This document shows, piece by piece, positions 10,051 to 21,440 of a stretch of 64,000 nucleotides of DNA (its first letter is position 1; every line of letters begins with the position of its first letter). The translations under genes and the position numbers were made by a program. The stretch comes from Branchipolynoe longqiensis. Lineage: Eukaryota > Annelida > Polychaeta > Phyllodocida > Polynoidae. Location: the NCBI GenBank assembly GCA_030323885.1, contig CM059188.1, forward strand, positions 110,569,763 to 110,633,762, written 5' to 3'. A model generated the notes under the pieces. The model was not told the DNA's origin, ran no database searches, and saw nothing but the letters and a program-made list of their open reading frames with translations.

Positions 10051-10365
10051 AAACAAGCATAGTTCCAGTCCGATTGCCGGGCCGGGTAGACCGTATAGTG
10101 GCTCCGCCCCCTGGCGGGGAGTAGCTCCTTCATTAGACGCCGTGTCCATGCTGCGCGCATGCTCCCGGTCCATTGTCTCTGATGAGAGGCTCGGCGGCTG
10201 TGTGCGCGTCCCATCATGCTGCCCCCTGACGGCAGGCCGGGGAAGCATTAGCCAATGCTGGCAGGTTTTATCCTGCACCACCCGTCTGATAACACAGGAC
10301 CGAGACACCCATTTCCATGCTCCTACAGCGAGCAAGCATTCTTTTAGTGGTTTTTGTTATTTTAA

Positions 10366-10943
10366 ATTTGTTTATTATTTAGTGATGAATATATTTACGC
10401 TGCTCATGAAGCCCCTGTCACACCTTGCCGGATTGAGCAACAGACAGAATTGTCTAGTCCGGTTGTGTTTGGGCGTGATAAGTATCAAAATGTATTAAAC
10501 TTTTAAAGTGTGTCAAAATGTTGCGATATCGAGTCAAAGGCAGCCAGACGAACGGACATGAAACGGACATGAACGGATAGCCAACAGACGAAACTAACTC
10601 AAACCAGACAAGAACAATAGATGTCAATCCGGCGTCATCCGTTCCAAGTTTTATGCATGTTCAAAACTTGTAATGGATCAGGCTGGATATCAATGGATAT
10701 CAACGGATATGCAACAGATATGCAATGGACACAAACCGGACTTTGCCGGATATCAACAGACTTTGTTCGGTTTCCTTCCGTTTCCTCAATCCCGTGAGGT
10801 GTGACAGGGGCTTAACGGATTTGTAATAATTTAGGTTTTCGTGCTTGTTGTTTATGGCTTGTAACTGTTTGTAGATTGCAAAGTGCCCAATATCCAGCAT
10901 TTACTATACTTTGTGTTTGTGCATTTAAGCATCATCTGTTTTT
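10366..10943 (-). mobile_element. LINE-B 3' UTR, split by MITE-D
   Basis: On the minus strand the 3' UTR runs from 10943 to 10814, is broken by MITE-D (10409-10813), and resumes with TGAGCAGCGTAAATATATTC to the end. It is alignable to 1105-1325 (shared TGTAACTNTTTGTAGATTGCAAA on the plus strand), which lacks the insertion. Confidence 0.65.
10409..10813. mobile_element. MITE-D inserted in LINE-B 3' UTR
   Basis: Inverted ends AAGCCCCTGTCACACCT and AGGTGTGACAGGGGCTT. The inside includes GGATTGAGCAACAGACAGAA and many GGATATCAACGGATATGCAA-type motifs. It shares its ends and first 60 bases with 51557-51893. Confidence 0.75.
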
Positions 10944-11185
10944 CTAGGTCCCATTACATTTTAGTAGTTTCTTAATCTCTGCTATGTTTTCCGCATTTTG
11001 TTTTGCAGCTGGCAGTTTATTCCAAATAGTGTCACTCATGTTAGCGACAGTGCAATAAAATGCATTGCATTTTGATTTTCCCATTGCTAGTAATGGAATA
11101 TTGTTGATTCGTGTGCACCTTGTTTGTAACCTCCTGTTTTTTTTCGGTTCGAGATTTGTTGTATGCATACAATCTTAGATGAACC
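10944..11185 (-). pseudogene. LINE-B C-terminal coding remnant
   Basis: On the minus strand the frame ends in a peptide with RTRCTRIN-like basic residues, then GKSKCNAFYCTVANMSDTIW NKLPAAKQNAENIAEIKKLL. Known: a block of R-x-R, then S-F, then WNxLP and a final FKxxLK-type helix is the usual C-terminus of reverse-transcriptase-only LINEs of the CR1/L2/RTE kind. The upstream part is missing, so this is a 5'-truncated copy. Its 3' UTR runs to about 10366 and is interrupted by MITE-D. Confidence 0.65.
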
Positions 11186-11639
11186 CATGCGTTCGAATAT
11201 CATGATCTACGAAAATGTGTCAGCCTTAGGTGATGGAGCCAGATAGCTGCGCAGTACTATAAAGCACAGCCTGTCAGACAGCTGATTGTGTTCGAGTGTG
11301 ATCCACAATCCCTACTGTCGTGCACAACCCTAAATAAAACACCTTTGAACATAAACCATGCACAGCAAGCTTCGATGGAACACATGGGATGTGTGTATCT
11401 GTATGTGTGTGGAGAGGGGGAGGAGGGGGTGATACTAACAGATCCGACCAGTCTTATTTAGAAGTGAAATCCATACTCCAACCCACCCACTATCACATAC
11501 ACGTAACCAAAATAGCAGCACAGTTTTTGCAGCGACCCATCAACTTAGCCCATAATACTGAACTTATTATGGCTCACCCACGAACACACTATTACACTAA
11601 CCTCCATCATAATCAACGAAAATGCCCCGCCTAAAGTAC

Positions 11640-11715
11640 CCGCTGAACTACCTATTTACAATGTATTGTAAACGGCTGGAAGATCAGTCCCTCGGTGCTG
11701 AAAAAAAGGTATGTT
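11640..11715 (+). mobile_element. LINE-D-like 3' tail
   Basis: It contains GGAAGATCAGTCCCTCGGTG CTGAAAAAAAGGTA, matching the opposite-strand ends at 21330-21440 and 58150-58265. Confidence 0.4.
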
Positions 11716-11821
11716 CTGATGAATATACCTTTGTACCACCGAAAGAAAAATTGCATACAATTTTAAGTCCGATCTGACACGGCGCAGCCCTGGAGTAATG
11801 TTGCCTAAATTCTTTTGATAG

Positions 11822-12040
11822 TTATACCAGACGGGATGGCTGAATGAGTTGAGCGTCCGCCTTCTGATTTGGTAGGTCGTCGCAGTCAAACCCCCGGTTT
11901 TGAATCTTGGATGAGTCAAATCAACGACTTAGGAAATGATGCTTGTCGCTACCTAGCGTGGCGTTTGGTATTATTAGGATACGGCAAGAAGCGGTGGAAT
12001 GAGGAAGACCAAATTGTCTGCAGTTGAAATTTCCCATGCT
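11822..12040 (+). mobile_element. SINE-1b: SINE-1 front joined to the SINE-2-type tail
   Basis: The head (GACGGGATGGCTGAATGAGT) and first body block are SINE-1. After GGATACGGCAAGAA the sequence switches to GCGGTGGAATGAGGAAGACC and GTTGAAATTTCCCATGCTTA, the tail of SINE-2. Confidence 0.7.
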
Positions 12041-12043
12041 TAT

Positions 12044-12488
12044 AGCTGCATAGTCCGATGAAGCATCACATTTTCAAAACCAAAGCAATTATCTAGATTT
12101 GATCCTACATATCTAACTTAGATATCGATGCACTTATTAAACATGTGTTGCCACAAAGAACGGAATACTGAGTCAATGTACTAGAAGCTCTTACTGCAAA
12201 AGACTATGGTGTCAGAGTTTTGGCACACCTGCCAAAACTAATTTTACATTCTTGCAATACAACTAACCAAAAAAAAGCTATTCAATAGAACATGTTAGTG
12301 CAGAATCTTATGGTGTCAGAGTTTTGGCATGCATGCCAAAACTAACTTCACATGTTTGCAATTTAAATACCTAACAATTTAGCCATCTAAAAGAAGAGTT
12401 ACTCCAAACTAAAGTACAGTAAACAATCAAAGTAATATATTATCAAAGAAAAGATGACAGAAACTCAAAATCCACGGCCGATACAACT
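12044..12488 (+). mobile_element. MITE-A
   Basis: Left end AGCTGCATAGTCCGATG and right end with GATACAACT before TTAA. The body matches the other copies (CTTAGATATCGATGCACTTA, TGGTGTCAGAGTTTTGGC). Two copies of the TTTTGGC segment are present, so it carries an internal duplication. Confidence 0.68.
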
Positions 12489-12492
12489 TTAA

Positions 12493-13204
12493 TCAACTAA
12501 TACAAAAATAAAATAAAAGCTGTCCAATTCCGATTGGTTCCCGAGATTTAGCCACCAACCACGTGCTAGTGTCTTGAATGGAGGTTATTCTTCCCGAGAT
12601 GATATACAGAGATATGGTACAATAGGTGCAGTGAGCGTCCCTATATTGGCTCTGACTATGCCATGCAGGTGTAAGCAGTCATATATCCGGTTTTACGACG
12701 AGAAGTAGGTCACTGGGAGTGATGCAAGCCGGGATATCAATGAGGGATAATTTATTCATTGATTTATTTTTTTTGGTGATGGGTGTATTTATGCTGCCCA
12801 TAACGGCTACGTCTAATGACTTGTTTTCGCTGCTAGACAGTAATAGCCTTGCGACTGCCCTTCGTTCGATCACTTTTAGTTGTTGCGTAGCTATCTACCG
12901 CAAGCATTCATTCTCTGTTTGTAAGCATTCTTGCTTACATATGCATGTGTTACGATATGTATGTCTGTCGTGTGGTTAATATGACAGCATCGTGCAATAA
13001 TAACACCTTAATGATGCATATCTAAATCGCAAGATCCTGTGTAGCTTCCTATTAATGGTTCATCCCCAAAACGCCTGTGGAGTAGTTATTCAGTAGAAAG
13101 ACGCACTGATTTACCTAGTTTAATTGAATACAGACTTATTAGTTTTGAAGAGTCACCGGGATGGGGAGTGCATCATAATCTGATCCTGATATGATGCGAC
13201 CAAA
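12493..13204. other. Mostly unassigned DNA
   Basis: Apart from the LINE-B tail at 12762-12852, nothing is recognised. 13723-14009 and 14620-15344 also lack clear features. They include a C run at 14751 and a tRNA-like scrap at 15005-15080. Confidence 0.45.
12762..12852 (-). mobile_element. LINE-B 3' end, 5'-truncated
   Basis: On the minus strand it contains CTGTCTAGCAGCGAAAACAA and ends GGGCAGCATAAATACACCCA before an A-rich tail, matching the other LINE-B ends. Confidence 0.55.
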
Positions 13205-13470
13205 TCACCCCACTGTGAGCTATGGTAGTGTAGGGGTCTGCACCGACCTCTCAGGCAAGGAGCCGCATATACAGGTAGGCGTGAGTAGTGTGGTGACATC
13301 AGGGAGCCTCAGTGGTGTAATGGTTTGCACACTGGCCCGGAATGCAAAGAGATGTGGCTTTGAGTCCCGCTCTAGGTGCAATATTTCCCATTTTCCTCAC
13401 CCCCCCCCCCACAACACTGGTGCCTTGACTAGGATCCTGTACAAGCTATGTGCTGTATAGTTATTGAACC
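13205..13470 (+). mobile_element. SINE-3, first of two tandem copies
   Basis: A leader of about 100 bases (CTCTCAGGCAAGGAGCCGCA) precedes a tRNA-like unit: box A TGGTGTAATGGTTTGCAC and box B GGCTTTGAGTCCCGC, then CTCTAGGTGCAATATTTCCC and a tail with GACTAGGATCCTGTACAAGC. Confidence 0.72.
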
Positions 13471-13549
13471 TACCCTGTCTATGTGGAGGTGCACTGCCTG
13501 TATGTATGTAATTGTAAGCGATAAAAGATTTACAATTCCAGGGGGACGA

Positions 13550-13722
13550 GTGTAGTGGTATGCACTGAGCTCTTAGGCAAGGAGCCGCATAGACAGGTAG
13601 GCGTCGGTAGTGTGGTGACATCAGGGAGCCATGGTGGTGTGATGGTTAGCACATTGGCCCGGAATGCAAAGATGGGTTCGAGTCTCGCTCTAGGTGCAAT
13701 ATTTCCCATTCACCCCCACGAC
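13550..13722 (+). mobile_element. SINE-3, second tandem copy, shorter tail
   Basis: It repeats the leader (TCTTAGGCAAGGAGCCGCAT) and head (GATGGTTAGCACATTGGCCC; box B GGGTTCGAGTCTCGC) and stops after ATTTCCCATTCACCCCC. Confidence 0.72.
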
Positions 13723-14009
13723 AGTAGCCATATATATATATAACTTCATGAGTCGGCCCCCAAAACAGGGCCAGATAGCCAAGCCACGTTACTGCAAGCT
13801 GTGCTGGTGCAATACGTCGTGTAGAATCAAGAATACCAGCGGGTGGCGCCACTGTTACCACTCCGCAGTGAATCTTAGGCGATCGCCGTTTGGTCTATAT
13901 ATAATACAAATAATCCATTAAAACACGTTAGATCAATACACCAAGTTGGTGTTCGAACCTCTCTATTTTACCTCGGATATTGATAACTAAATAACTTCAT
14001 ACATACGCC

Positions 14010-14162
14010 ATGTATATCCTCCGGTGCAACTAACATTGGTCTACATCCGGTAGAGGTGAGGAGGCAGAAGGTGGCACCACCGGTACATTGTTTGGGCTTA
14101 TGGAGTATAACAATAATAATAATAATTCCCTTACAGAGCTTTTTCCTTGCATAATTCGTTAT
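14010..14162. repeat. Repeat X, split by a LINE
   Basis: It matches 1705-1850 (TCCTCCGGTGCAACTAACAT, GGTAGAGGTGAGGAGGCAGA) and continues after the LINE at 14601 with ACATCACATATA. Confidence 0.7.
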
Positions 14163-14589
14163 CATCATCATCATGCTGTCGGTCGCGATGCGACAAAGAC
14201 TGCTTTCATTACTTGACTGCCGCTCTCCATTTAGCTCTCTGCTGTGAGAGTTGCGTCCATGAGTCGGTCTTAATGTCTCTCAGCTTCAGGTTTCTCTTGA
14301 TGGTATCCCTGAACCGGAGACGAGGGGGGCCCTCTCTTTCTGTAGCCAGAAGACAGTTGAGAATAGAGGATCTGCTTTTGTAGCCTGTCTGATGACATCC
14401 TCATGAGGTGTCCAGTCCACCGGAGATTCTTTTTGATCAGAAGATCTTCCATAGAAGGCAGCCCCATCCGTTCGAGTATTTCTTTATTCGTCACTTTGTC
14501 CTTCCAGGTTAGCCTCATGATTGAACGCAGATGTCGCATCATGAAGGGATGCAGCTTTTTCACCTGCCGTCTGTACACTGTCCAGGCCC
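14163..14589 (-). pseudogene. 5'-truncated LINE insertion with C-terminal coding remnant and target-site duplication
   Basis: On the minus strand the frame 14578-14270 reads VKKLHPFMMRHLRSIMRLTW, then KEILERMGLPSMEDLLIKKN and LRWTGHLMRMSSDRLQKQIL. Known: this is the region after the reverse transcriptase domain in LINE proteins (LPSIExLLxxxxLRWxGHxxRMxDxRLPKQ). The remainder of the C-terminus is shifted in frame after 14270. The element ends in (ATG)4. It is flanked by TAATTCGTTAT (14152-14162) and TAATGCGTTAT (14590-14600), an 11-bp duplication with one mismatch, inside a copy of repeat X. It is a clean 427-bp 5'-truncated insertion. Confidence 0.8.
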
Positions 14590-15344
14590 TAATGCGTTAT
14601 ACATCACATATATCCGTGTGATCACAAAGTAATCGCTAACAAACCATTGAATCACATACAGACATAAGTCAATGACTGGTTAGGGGTCGTCCAAGCTTAT
14701 TAAAATGTTCAAAGTAGTACAAAGAGTACTACGTTTCCAGACTCCCCTCTCACCCCCCCCCCCTCCATAGATCAACATTTTACTACACACTCCAATATTT
14801 TGGGAGGTCGTGCGATTCAAACCGCCATGTTTGAACTGTGCTTGGGTCAAGCCAATAACTTCCATAATTGTACAACGCGGACACGGATAAATGGTATATA
14901 TTTGGAGTTATTTAATGAACAATTGTCAATCGTACATGCTTGAGTATAATGAGAGAGAAGGCCCCGAGATGCTTTAACCCTATAGTTTTTAGTCTCTTAT
15001 TGTAGGGTGGGCAGGATGGCAGAGTAGATTGTCCATCGCCATCTGCCACAAAGGTTGTATTGTCCAAGTTTGAGTTTCGCCCGCTTTATATTGTAGCTAG
15101 CCGGCCCGATCCCGCCAAATTCTCGCTATTTGTATCGGTATTCGTCTGTTGACGTCATATTTATTTACATACGCACGTCCACCAGCTCTAGCTTGGTTAC
15201 AGCTTAGTTCGAAAAGACCCGATAGTTGGTAGACGTCGATGTACGTATTATTGCTAGAGTTTGAATACAGTTGGTGCCAGCGGCCGATGAAAGGGATCCG
15301 ACTCCGCCTTGTTCGATTACCCATGTTGCGAGCAACATCGACAT

Positions 15345-15475
15345 TGGCAGTGTCGCTACCTATCCTGGTGTTCAGCATTACTAGGATAGGGCAAAGAGAA
15401 GTGGAATGAGGAAGACCAATTGTCCGCCATTGAACATTCTTGATTATTCAACTAATGTACTATCATGGAGCAGGG
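15345..15475 (+). mobile_element. SINE-1b, 5'-truncated
   Basis: TGTCGCTACCTATCCTGGTG to TACTAGGATAGGGCAAAG is SINE-1. It then continues AAGTGGAATGAGGAAGACCA and TTCAACTAATGTAC, the SINE-2-type tail. Confidence 0.62.
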
Positions 15476-15507
15476 GAGGAAAATGGGGAATATTATACTT
15501 AGGACAG

Positions 15508-15578
15508 GATTCGATTGATTGATTGATTGGTGGTTTGTTTACGCCGTGTCGACAGCATAGGTCGTATTCACGGCGGGC
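15508..15578 (-). mobile_element. LINE-A 3' tail, 5'-truncated
   Basis: On the minus strand this copy carries the GACACGGCGTAAA end and the CCACCAATCAATCAATCAAT tail of LINE-A. Only the last 70 bases or so are present, and a SINE-3 copy abuts it. Confidence 0.6.
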
Positions 15579-15705
15579 AGGATTCGAACACACAAGGCTT
15601 GCCATTCCGGGGCTAGCGTGCTTACCATTACACTACCTAGGCTCCCTGATGTAATAACCCTATCCACACCTATCCCTCTAAGTGGTTCCTTGCCAGAAGC
15701 CTACT
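15579..15705 (-). mobile_element. SINE-3
   Basis: On the plus strand GGATTCGAACACACAAGGC and GCTTACCATTACACTACCTA are box B and box A reversed, followed by the leader (GTGGTTCCTTGCC). Confidence 0.62.
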
Positions 15706-15979
15706 ACAGAACAAAAAGAAATCACCAATAAATATCATCATTTTATTAAACGCTAAAAGTTGTACTTTACTGACAACCCCCCCCCCCTCCCCCGCTTCTC
15801 CCCCTGTCCTACACTTTTTATGACCGTGAACATGTTGACAACTTTGGACGGCCCCTTAGCAATCTCCAGCCTTTGATTCGAACAAAGGGAACCAACAGGG
15901 CACAAGTTGGAAATGAGAAAAAGGTTTAATCAGTTATCAGTTATTGTATACTCGTACAGGTTTAAATGGTCTAGTCTAT

Positions 15980-16044
15980 GGAGTCCCGTCCTGATATGAC
16001 CTTAGATGTTGCTAGGACGTAAAACAACAACAAACAAACAACGA
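15980..16044 (+). mobile_element. SINE-1 3' end
   Basis: Only the terminal 65 bases (CCCGTCCTGATATGACCTTA to ACAAACAAACAAC). Confidence 0.6.
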
Positions 16045-16889
16045 ACAAACTATGGAGTCCAGGTCGAGGGGAGCCCACTCTCCAGGGACCCAGGAGTACC
16101 TCGCAGAGGACCCCCGAGCCGAGCCGAGTACTCCTTTAAGAGGGTGGGTGGGTGTGGAGCTTTTAGATCGTATATCCCTGGAGCTGCTCCGCTGAGTGAA
16201 GGTCTATGGGGCACTCAGTGTGCTAGTTGACGTTAGAGTTCGCGATGTTCCCGCCAGGGCGGCGCGTCGGCTCCCCCTGCTGAATCAACCACAATTCGGA
16301 AATTATGCACCAATGGGGGTCCATCTGCGTGTAAAGTCCTCGGCTGGCAGTTTTAGTTGTGTAGGTAGGCTAAGAGGAAATCACTACAGGCAAGGAAGGA
16401 AAGCAGAAATAGAGTGAAAGTAGGAGATCTAGACTCAATTCTTTATTACATTTATAGCTTCAGGAATCAAGATGGTGGCACACACCTGATCAAACTCTCC
16501 AATCAGCAACAGGCATTCTTACATCAACCAATGATATTCAAGAACCTTGTAACCAAGGCATGGTTGTTTAGGTCTACAGTGCCCTGTTGTATCTGGGTGT
16601 GCAGTGATCCATAAATAACACTTGGGGGGGGGGGGGGATCTGTGTACAGAACTCCAAAGACTCTGTCACATTTCAAGAAGTGCCCCTCTCACACTATCTA
16701 TTATAATACACAATCTCTATCTTAAATCAGTAATGGATCACCAACACCACACAATCCTATATGCCTTTGGTTTTACATACCATTTACCATTATATAGACC
16801 ATTTGTAATTTATTATAGAATAGTTCACACCATAACCAGTGTCTTAAATATCGGAAAGTTTTACATGCAGTTAAGGTTTTATTGGTTAA
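16045..16889. other. Unassigned DNA
   Basis: A GC-rich part (16060-16300) is followed by AT-rich DNA and a G run at 16623-16638. The short open frames are not coding-like. 17372-17835 is also unassigned and has a G run at 17767. Confidence 0.45.
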
Positions 16890-17371
16890 TGCCTAGGTCA
16901 CAAATGCTGCGGGTGCCATATGGTGCTGCGGTCTGTGGTGTGTCTTGTGGTTAATGCAAACATTATGGCGTTGCGGCCTGCAGTTTATTGATTCACAAAT
17001 CGTACTGTTTGTGTTGAATTTATACATGTATTTAATACACACAAAAATTCATAATTTTCTTAATGGTAATCACACAAACATGAATTGTATACCATATTGA
17101 TATTCATTTTCCACCCTTTTCATTGATGTCAACAAAGATAACCATACAGTGTTGTGGAGTCTGGATTGTGAGGGTTGCGGCCTGCGTCGTTGCAATTTTT
17201 CGAAGTTAAGATAACTCCAACTTTAAAAAAACGCAACACCTTGCGGTGAGCAAAAAGGTGTATGGTCACCATACGGCAAGCGTAACTCACCATGCGGTCA
17301 TGGTATGGCCTGGCCGATGCGGCGAGTTACGGTCGCCGCAAGCACGCCGTAACGCATTTGTGACCGAGGCA
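16890..17371. mobile_element. MITE-C
   Basis: Terminal inverted repeats TGCCTAGGTCACAAATGC and GCATTTGTGACCGAGGCA. The inside alternates GCGGCCTGC/GCCGCAAG-like segments and is alignable to 41250-41733. Non-coding. Confidence 0.75.
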
Positions 17372-17835
17372 TAAGGCAGGGTAGAAGAACACTTTACATC
17401 ATAGACAACGTCGGGAGTGGGAAATTGAAAAGCTGCCTTTATTCAGTTGTTGCCTTGTACACAATACAAATCCGTCCATCATATTTTCATTTGTCACGCG
17501 TTATTGGGATAACATTTTGGCAATCAATTTCAGAACTATCTGAAATTAACTTCACGCCGGGTTGTCTTTACGTACAGAAATGCGGCATGATTGACTATCA
17601 CCCAGTACATTCTTGATGAGAGTGTGCTTACTTGTTGCCGTGTTGTAATGTGAGAATTGAATAACTGTTTTCATTTTCACAGTTGGATTAAAGTGAGTTA
17701 TGTTTGGAGACAACGTGGTGGTGCCTACCAGATTAGAGACTGAGCTGGTGATTTGGCTGGAGGAAGGGGGGGGGGGGTCGAGTCCTGTTATGGGGATGCG
17801 GTGTGTTAAAAAACACACACACACAGGTTCATACA

Positions 17836-18770
17836 ACGCCATGCGCTCCACCAGCAGAACAGGATCACACAGATATGTGTGTTACACAGAACAGGAGCAC
17901 ACATATATGTGTGTTACACAGAACATGATCATATAGATTGGTGTCACACAGAACAGGATCGCACATATATATGTGTTACACAGAACAGGATAACACAGAT
18001 ATGTGTGTTACACAGAGCATGATCACAGAGCTCGGTGTCACACAGAACAGGATGACACAGATATGTATGTTACACAGAACAGGATCACACATATATGGAT
18101 GTTACACAGAACAGGATAACACTGATATGTGTGTTACACAGAGCATGATCACATAGATCGATGTCACACAGAACAGGATCACACAGATATGTGTGTTACA
18201 CAGAACAGGATCACACACCTCTGTGTGTTATAAAGAACAGGAGCACACACCTCTGTGTTTTTATAAAGAACAGGATCACACATATATGTATGTTACACAG
18301 AACAGGATAACACAGATATGTGTGTCACACAGAACAGAAACACACAAATATGTGTGTTACACAGAACAGGATAATACAGATATATATGTCACACAGAACA
18401 GGATTACACAGCTCTGTGTGTTATAAAGAACAGGATCACACAGATATGTATGTTACACAGAACAGGATAACACAGCTCTGTGTGTTATACAGAACACACA
18501 TAACAGGATCACACTGTTATGTGCCACACATAACAGGATCATACAGCTCTGCGTCACACAGAGCATGATCACCCAGATATGTGTGTTACACAGACCAGGA
18601 TCACACAACCCTGTGTGACACACACAATAGGATCACACAGCTTTGTGTGTCACACAGAACAGGAATACAGAGCTCTGTTTATTACAACGAACATGATCAT
18701 ACAGCTCTGTGCATCAAAGAGAATATGAGCAGATCGCTATATGTGTCACACAAAACATATATATATATTT
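17836..18770 (+). repeat. 32-bp satellite, about 28 units
   Basis: Consensus CACAGAACAGGATCACACAG then ATATGTGTGTTA. Sub-variants (CTCTGTGTG for ATATGTGTG) alternate. The derived open frames are artefacts. Confidence 0.9.
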
Positions 18771-20434
18771 CTCCTGCATTTTCTTAAATTGTTTTTATCC
18801 TCGAATTAACTTATTCTGAGTATATTTTTGCTATGTACTTGTATAATCGTTGGGATACAGGTAGATGTACATACCATGTTAATACCCTATAACTAGGTTA
18901 TGCTCAGCCGTTGATGGTCCTTTAAAAAATAAGATTTAGCCATAAAGACTGGTTATAAAAACACGGGTCTCTGCCGCTGTGAGAACCCTATGTGATTACA
19001 ATACTCTCCCCCTTCATTTCACCTGTGATGCAATTAGCCTGATCAATTTAACCATGTCTGTAAAGAGGAAGGAAAACTAGTCACAAGGATGAACAGTGAA
19101 TAAGTTGTGCTTTATTGGCAGCAACTCCTGTCATCCCCCTTTCATGTGACCTAGCACCTGTACTCCTCCTATACTGCCCACACTATGTCTCATAGTCTGT
19201 TAGCCTGTATGTTGAACCAGTGCCCACAACCCATGGGACAGGAGTCCTATGGCTGTGGATACACTCAATTAGAATAGCTGAATTTTGATAGCATCAGACA
19301 GAGTGTCTGGGGTCCTGCTCAGAAGTTGGTCTGTCTCACTCAAGAGCCAGGATGAGAGTGATTTTCCTTCAGTGTGTCTGAAGCAAACTCATGAATAATC
19401 AATTAGCTGAGACTAGTGTGTGGGTCAGGATAGGCCAAGAGAGTCAGGTGACCAGACATTCCCCAACCAGCCAATGAGACACCTCCCCACAGACTGGGTG
19501 GGTGACCACCCCATTAGGGGCTGTCACTCAAGCCATCTGCAGGTGGTGCACTCTATACATATGCTAATGAGGCTGGTGGGTCAGTCGGTGGTCTTGGGTG
19601 GACAGGATGTTGCAACAGTTACAGATTTATATATAGTAAAATCTTTCTTTTCCTCTTTTGTATTCTTTATGAACACCAAGAGAACATTTCAACCATCATG
19701 TACTGTTTCTTACAAAGGAACTCTTTTCATTAACTCCAAACATCATATATAACAGATAGTTTACTCTATTCAGCATCATGTACATTTCCATCAACTCCAC
19801 TCTTAGTAGATAACATATAGTTTACCTCACTCAGTATCATGTACAATGGGAGTGGACTTTTGTTGACTTTAGTTTACTTTTAGTTTACATACTATCAGTC
19901 CCACTCCAGCATCCAAGAATAATAATGCTCTCTGCCAATATATAATTCTTAACCGAAAATCCGTATATTTTTACATGGTGTTATCTCAGCCTATACTAAC
20001 CGTCTCCACCTACTTATGACGTCCGGAGTACATTTCTTCATTTGGGCATGCACATAAATCACACACTATTTTAATATCCTATTCCTCTAACTAGGCTATG
20101 CTCATAAGTTAATAGTTCTTTAACAAATATTTAATCCGATTTAGTGTGAATGGCTATCTCGTCCTATACTAACCGTCTCTACCTATCTATGGCGTAATGC
20201 GATCATGTATTCATTTGGGTATGCACACATAAATTACCTGCTACCCTTCAACGCAACTCTTTCCAAGCGTAAACACCCATTACTTTTCCATTGTGCAGCG
20301 ACCCCATGGAGCGACCACCTACAAACAACTCAGGTTTGGTTGACAAAAACAAGGAAAACAACGCCATCCTGGTAGTTTATGTCACCCATACAACATACTG
20401 ATACTGCGATAAATCTTGTTCTAACCCGAAGAGC
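18771..20434. other. Unassigned DNA with internal duplications
   Basis: Only the diverged duplications near 18890, 19990 and 20170 were seen. The related blocks flank about 1.1 kb, which could be an old insertion. The 110-codon frame at 19420 lacks support. Confidence 0.4.
19960..20240 (+). repeat. Diverged direct duplication, about 155-bp period
   Basis: CCTATACTAACCGTCTCCACCT-type sequence followed by TTCATTTGGGCATGCACA occurs at about 19990-20060 and again at 20170-20235. A related block (AACTAGGTTATGCTCA) is at 18890. Confidence 0.6.
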
Positions 20435-20438
20435 TTAA

Positions 20439-21146
20439 AGCTGCATAGTCCGATGAATCTTCAAGTTTTCAAAACCAAAGCAATCATTTAGATTTGATTG
20501 TACATATCTAATTTAGATACTGATGTACTTAGTAAGCATTTCTTGCCACATAGAAGAGAATACAAAGTAAATTTGATCGATCTTTTGTTTGTTTGTTGTT
20601 GTTTTACGTCCTACGTCATAACAACATCTAGGGTCACATCAGGACGGGTACCGACTTGTGACAGTGCGTACTCAAGTCAACTTTATAGTGCTGCCCCACT
20701 GGGAGACCAGGCCACCAGCACAATGACCTGATATCCCACTCAGTCACATTATCCTGACACTGAGCCAATCAGTCCTTGCCCTATCCTAATAATGCCTAGT
20801 GCCTGGCTAGGAAGCGACACGTATCAAACGTTAAGTCATCGGTTTGACTTGACATGGGTTCGAACCCACGATCCCATGGTCTACCAACACCGGAGACGGA
20901 CGCTCTAACTCATTCAGCCATCGCGTCTGGTTCAATCAATTTCATAGAACCTGCTGCTGCAGAAGTCTATGGTGTTTCGGCATGCTTGCCACAATTAATA
21001 GTTCATGTTTGTCCTTTAAATACTCCAAGAGTTGGCCATTTAAAATAAAAGATATTTCAAACTAAAGTAAGGTAGATTAAAGCAATCATTTAATATCTTT
21101 ATCTCAGGAAAATGGTAGAAACCCAAAACCATCGGAATATGCGGCT
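20439..21146 (+). mobile_element. MITE-A split by SINE-1
   Basis: The left TTAA is at 20435-20438 and the left end is AGCTGCATAGTCCGATG. The body is interrupted at 20585-20930 by SINE-1, then continues TAGAACCTGCTGCTGCAGAA to CCATCGGAATATGCGGCT. Confidence 0.72.
20585..20930 (-). mobile_element. SINE-1 inserted in MITE-A
   Basis: Full minus-strand copy from the (GTTT)n tail to the head (CATTCAGCCATCGCGTCTGG). MITE-A sequence is on both sides, with a short imperfect duplication (AAATTTGAT and CAATTTCAT). Confidence 0.78.
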
Positions 21147-21194
21147 GTAAGTTTGCCATTTTAATACCACAGGTTATATTCAATTGCCTCAGTA

Positions 21195-21315
21195 TTCCGT
21201 TCTATTTGGCAAGAAATGCTTACTAAGTGCATCAATATCTAAGTTAGATATGTTGAACCAAATCTAGATGATTGCCTTGGTTTTGCAAATGTTATGTTTC
21301 ATCAGACTATTTTTT
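21195..21315 (-). mobile_element. MITE-A partial copy
   Basis: The plus strand reads ATTGCCTCAGTATTCCGTTC, AAGAAATGCTTACTAAGTGC and TGATTGCCTTGGTTTTGC, the reverse of the MITE-A left half. With the copy just upstream it forms an inverted pair. Confidence 0.6.
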
Positions 21316-21324
21316 GTGTGTGTG

Positions 21325-21440
21325 GTAAATATGTTTATTCTGCTGGATAAGTATTTTGTCAGTGCCAAAGCACTGGTCTTCCAGCCATTTTTAATTCAGG
21401 GTTATTTACACAAAAGGTATATAGAATAAGGTATACAATA
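21325..21440 (-). mobile_element. LINE-D-like 3' tail
   Basis: The plus strand reads TTTTGTCAGTGCCAAAGCAC TGGTCTTCCAGCC then GTTATTTACACAA, alignable over about 100 bases to 58150-58265. Coding sequence is absent. Confidence 0.45.
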
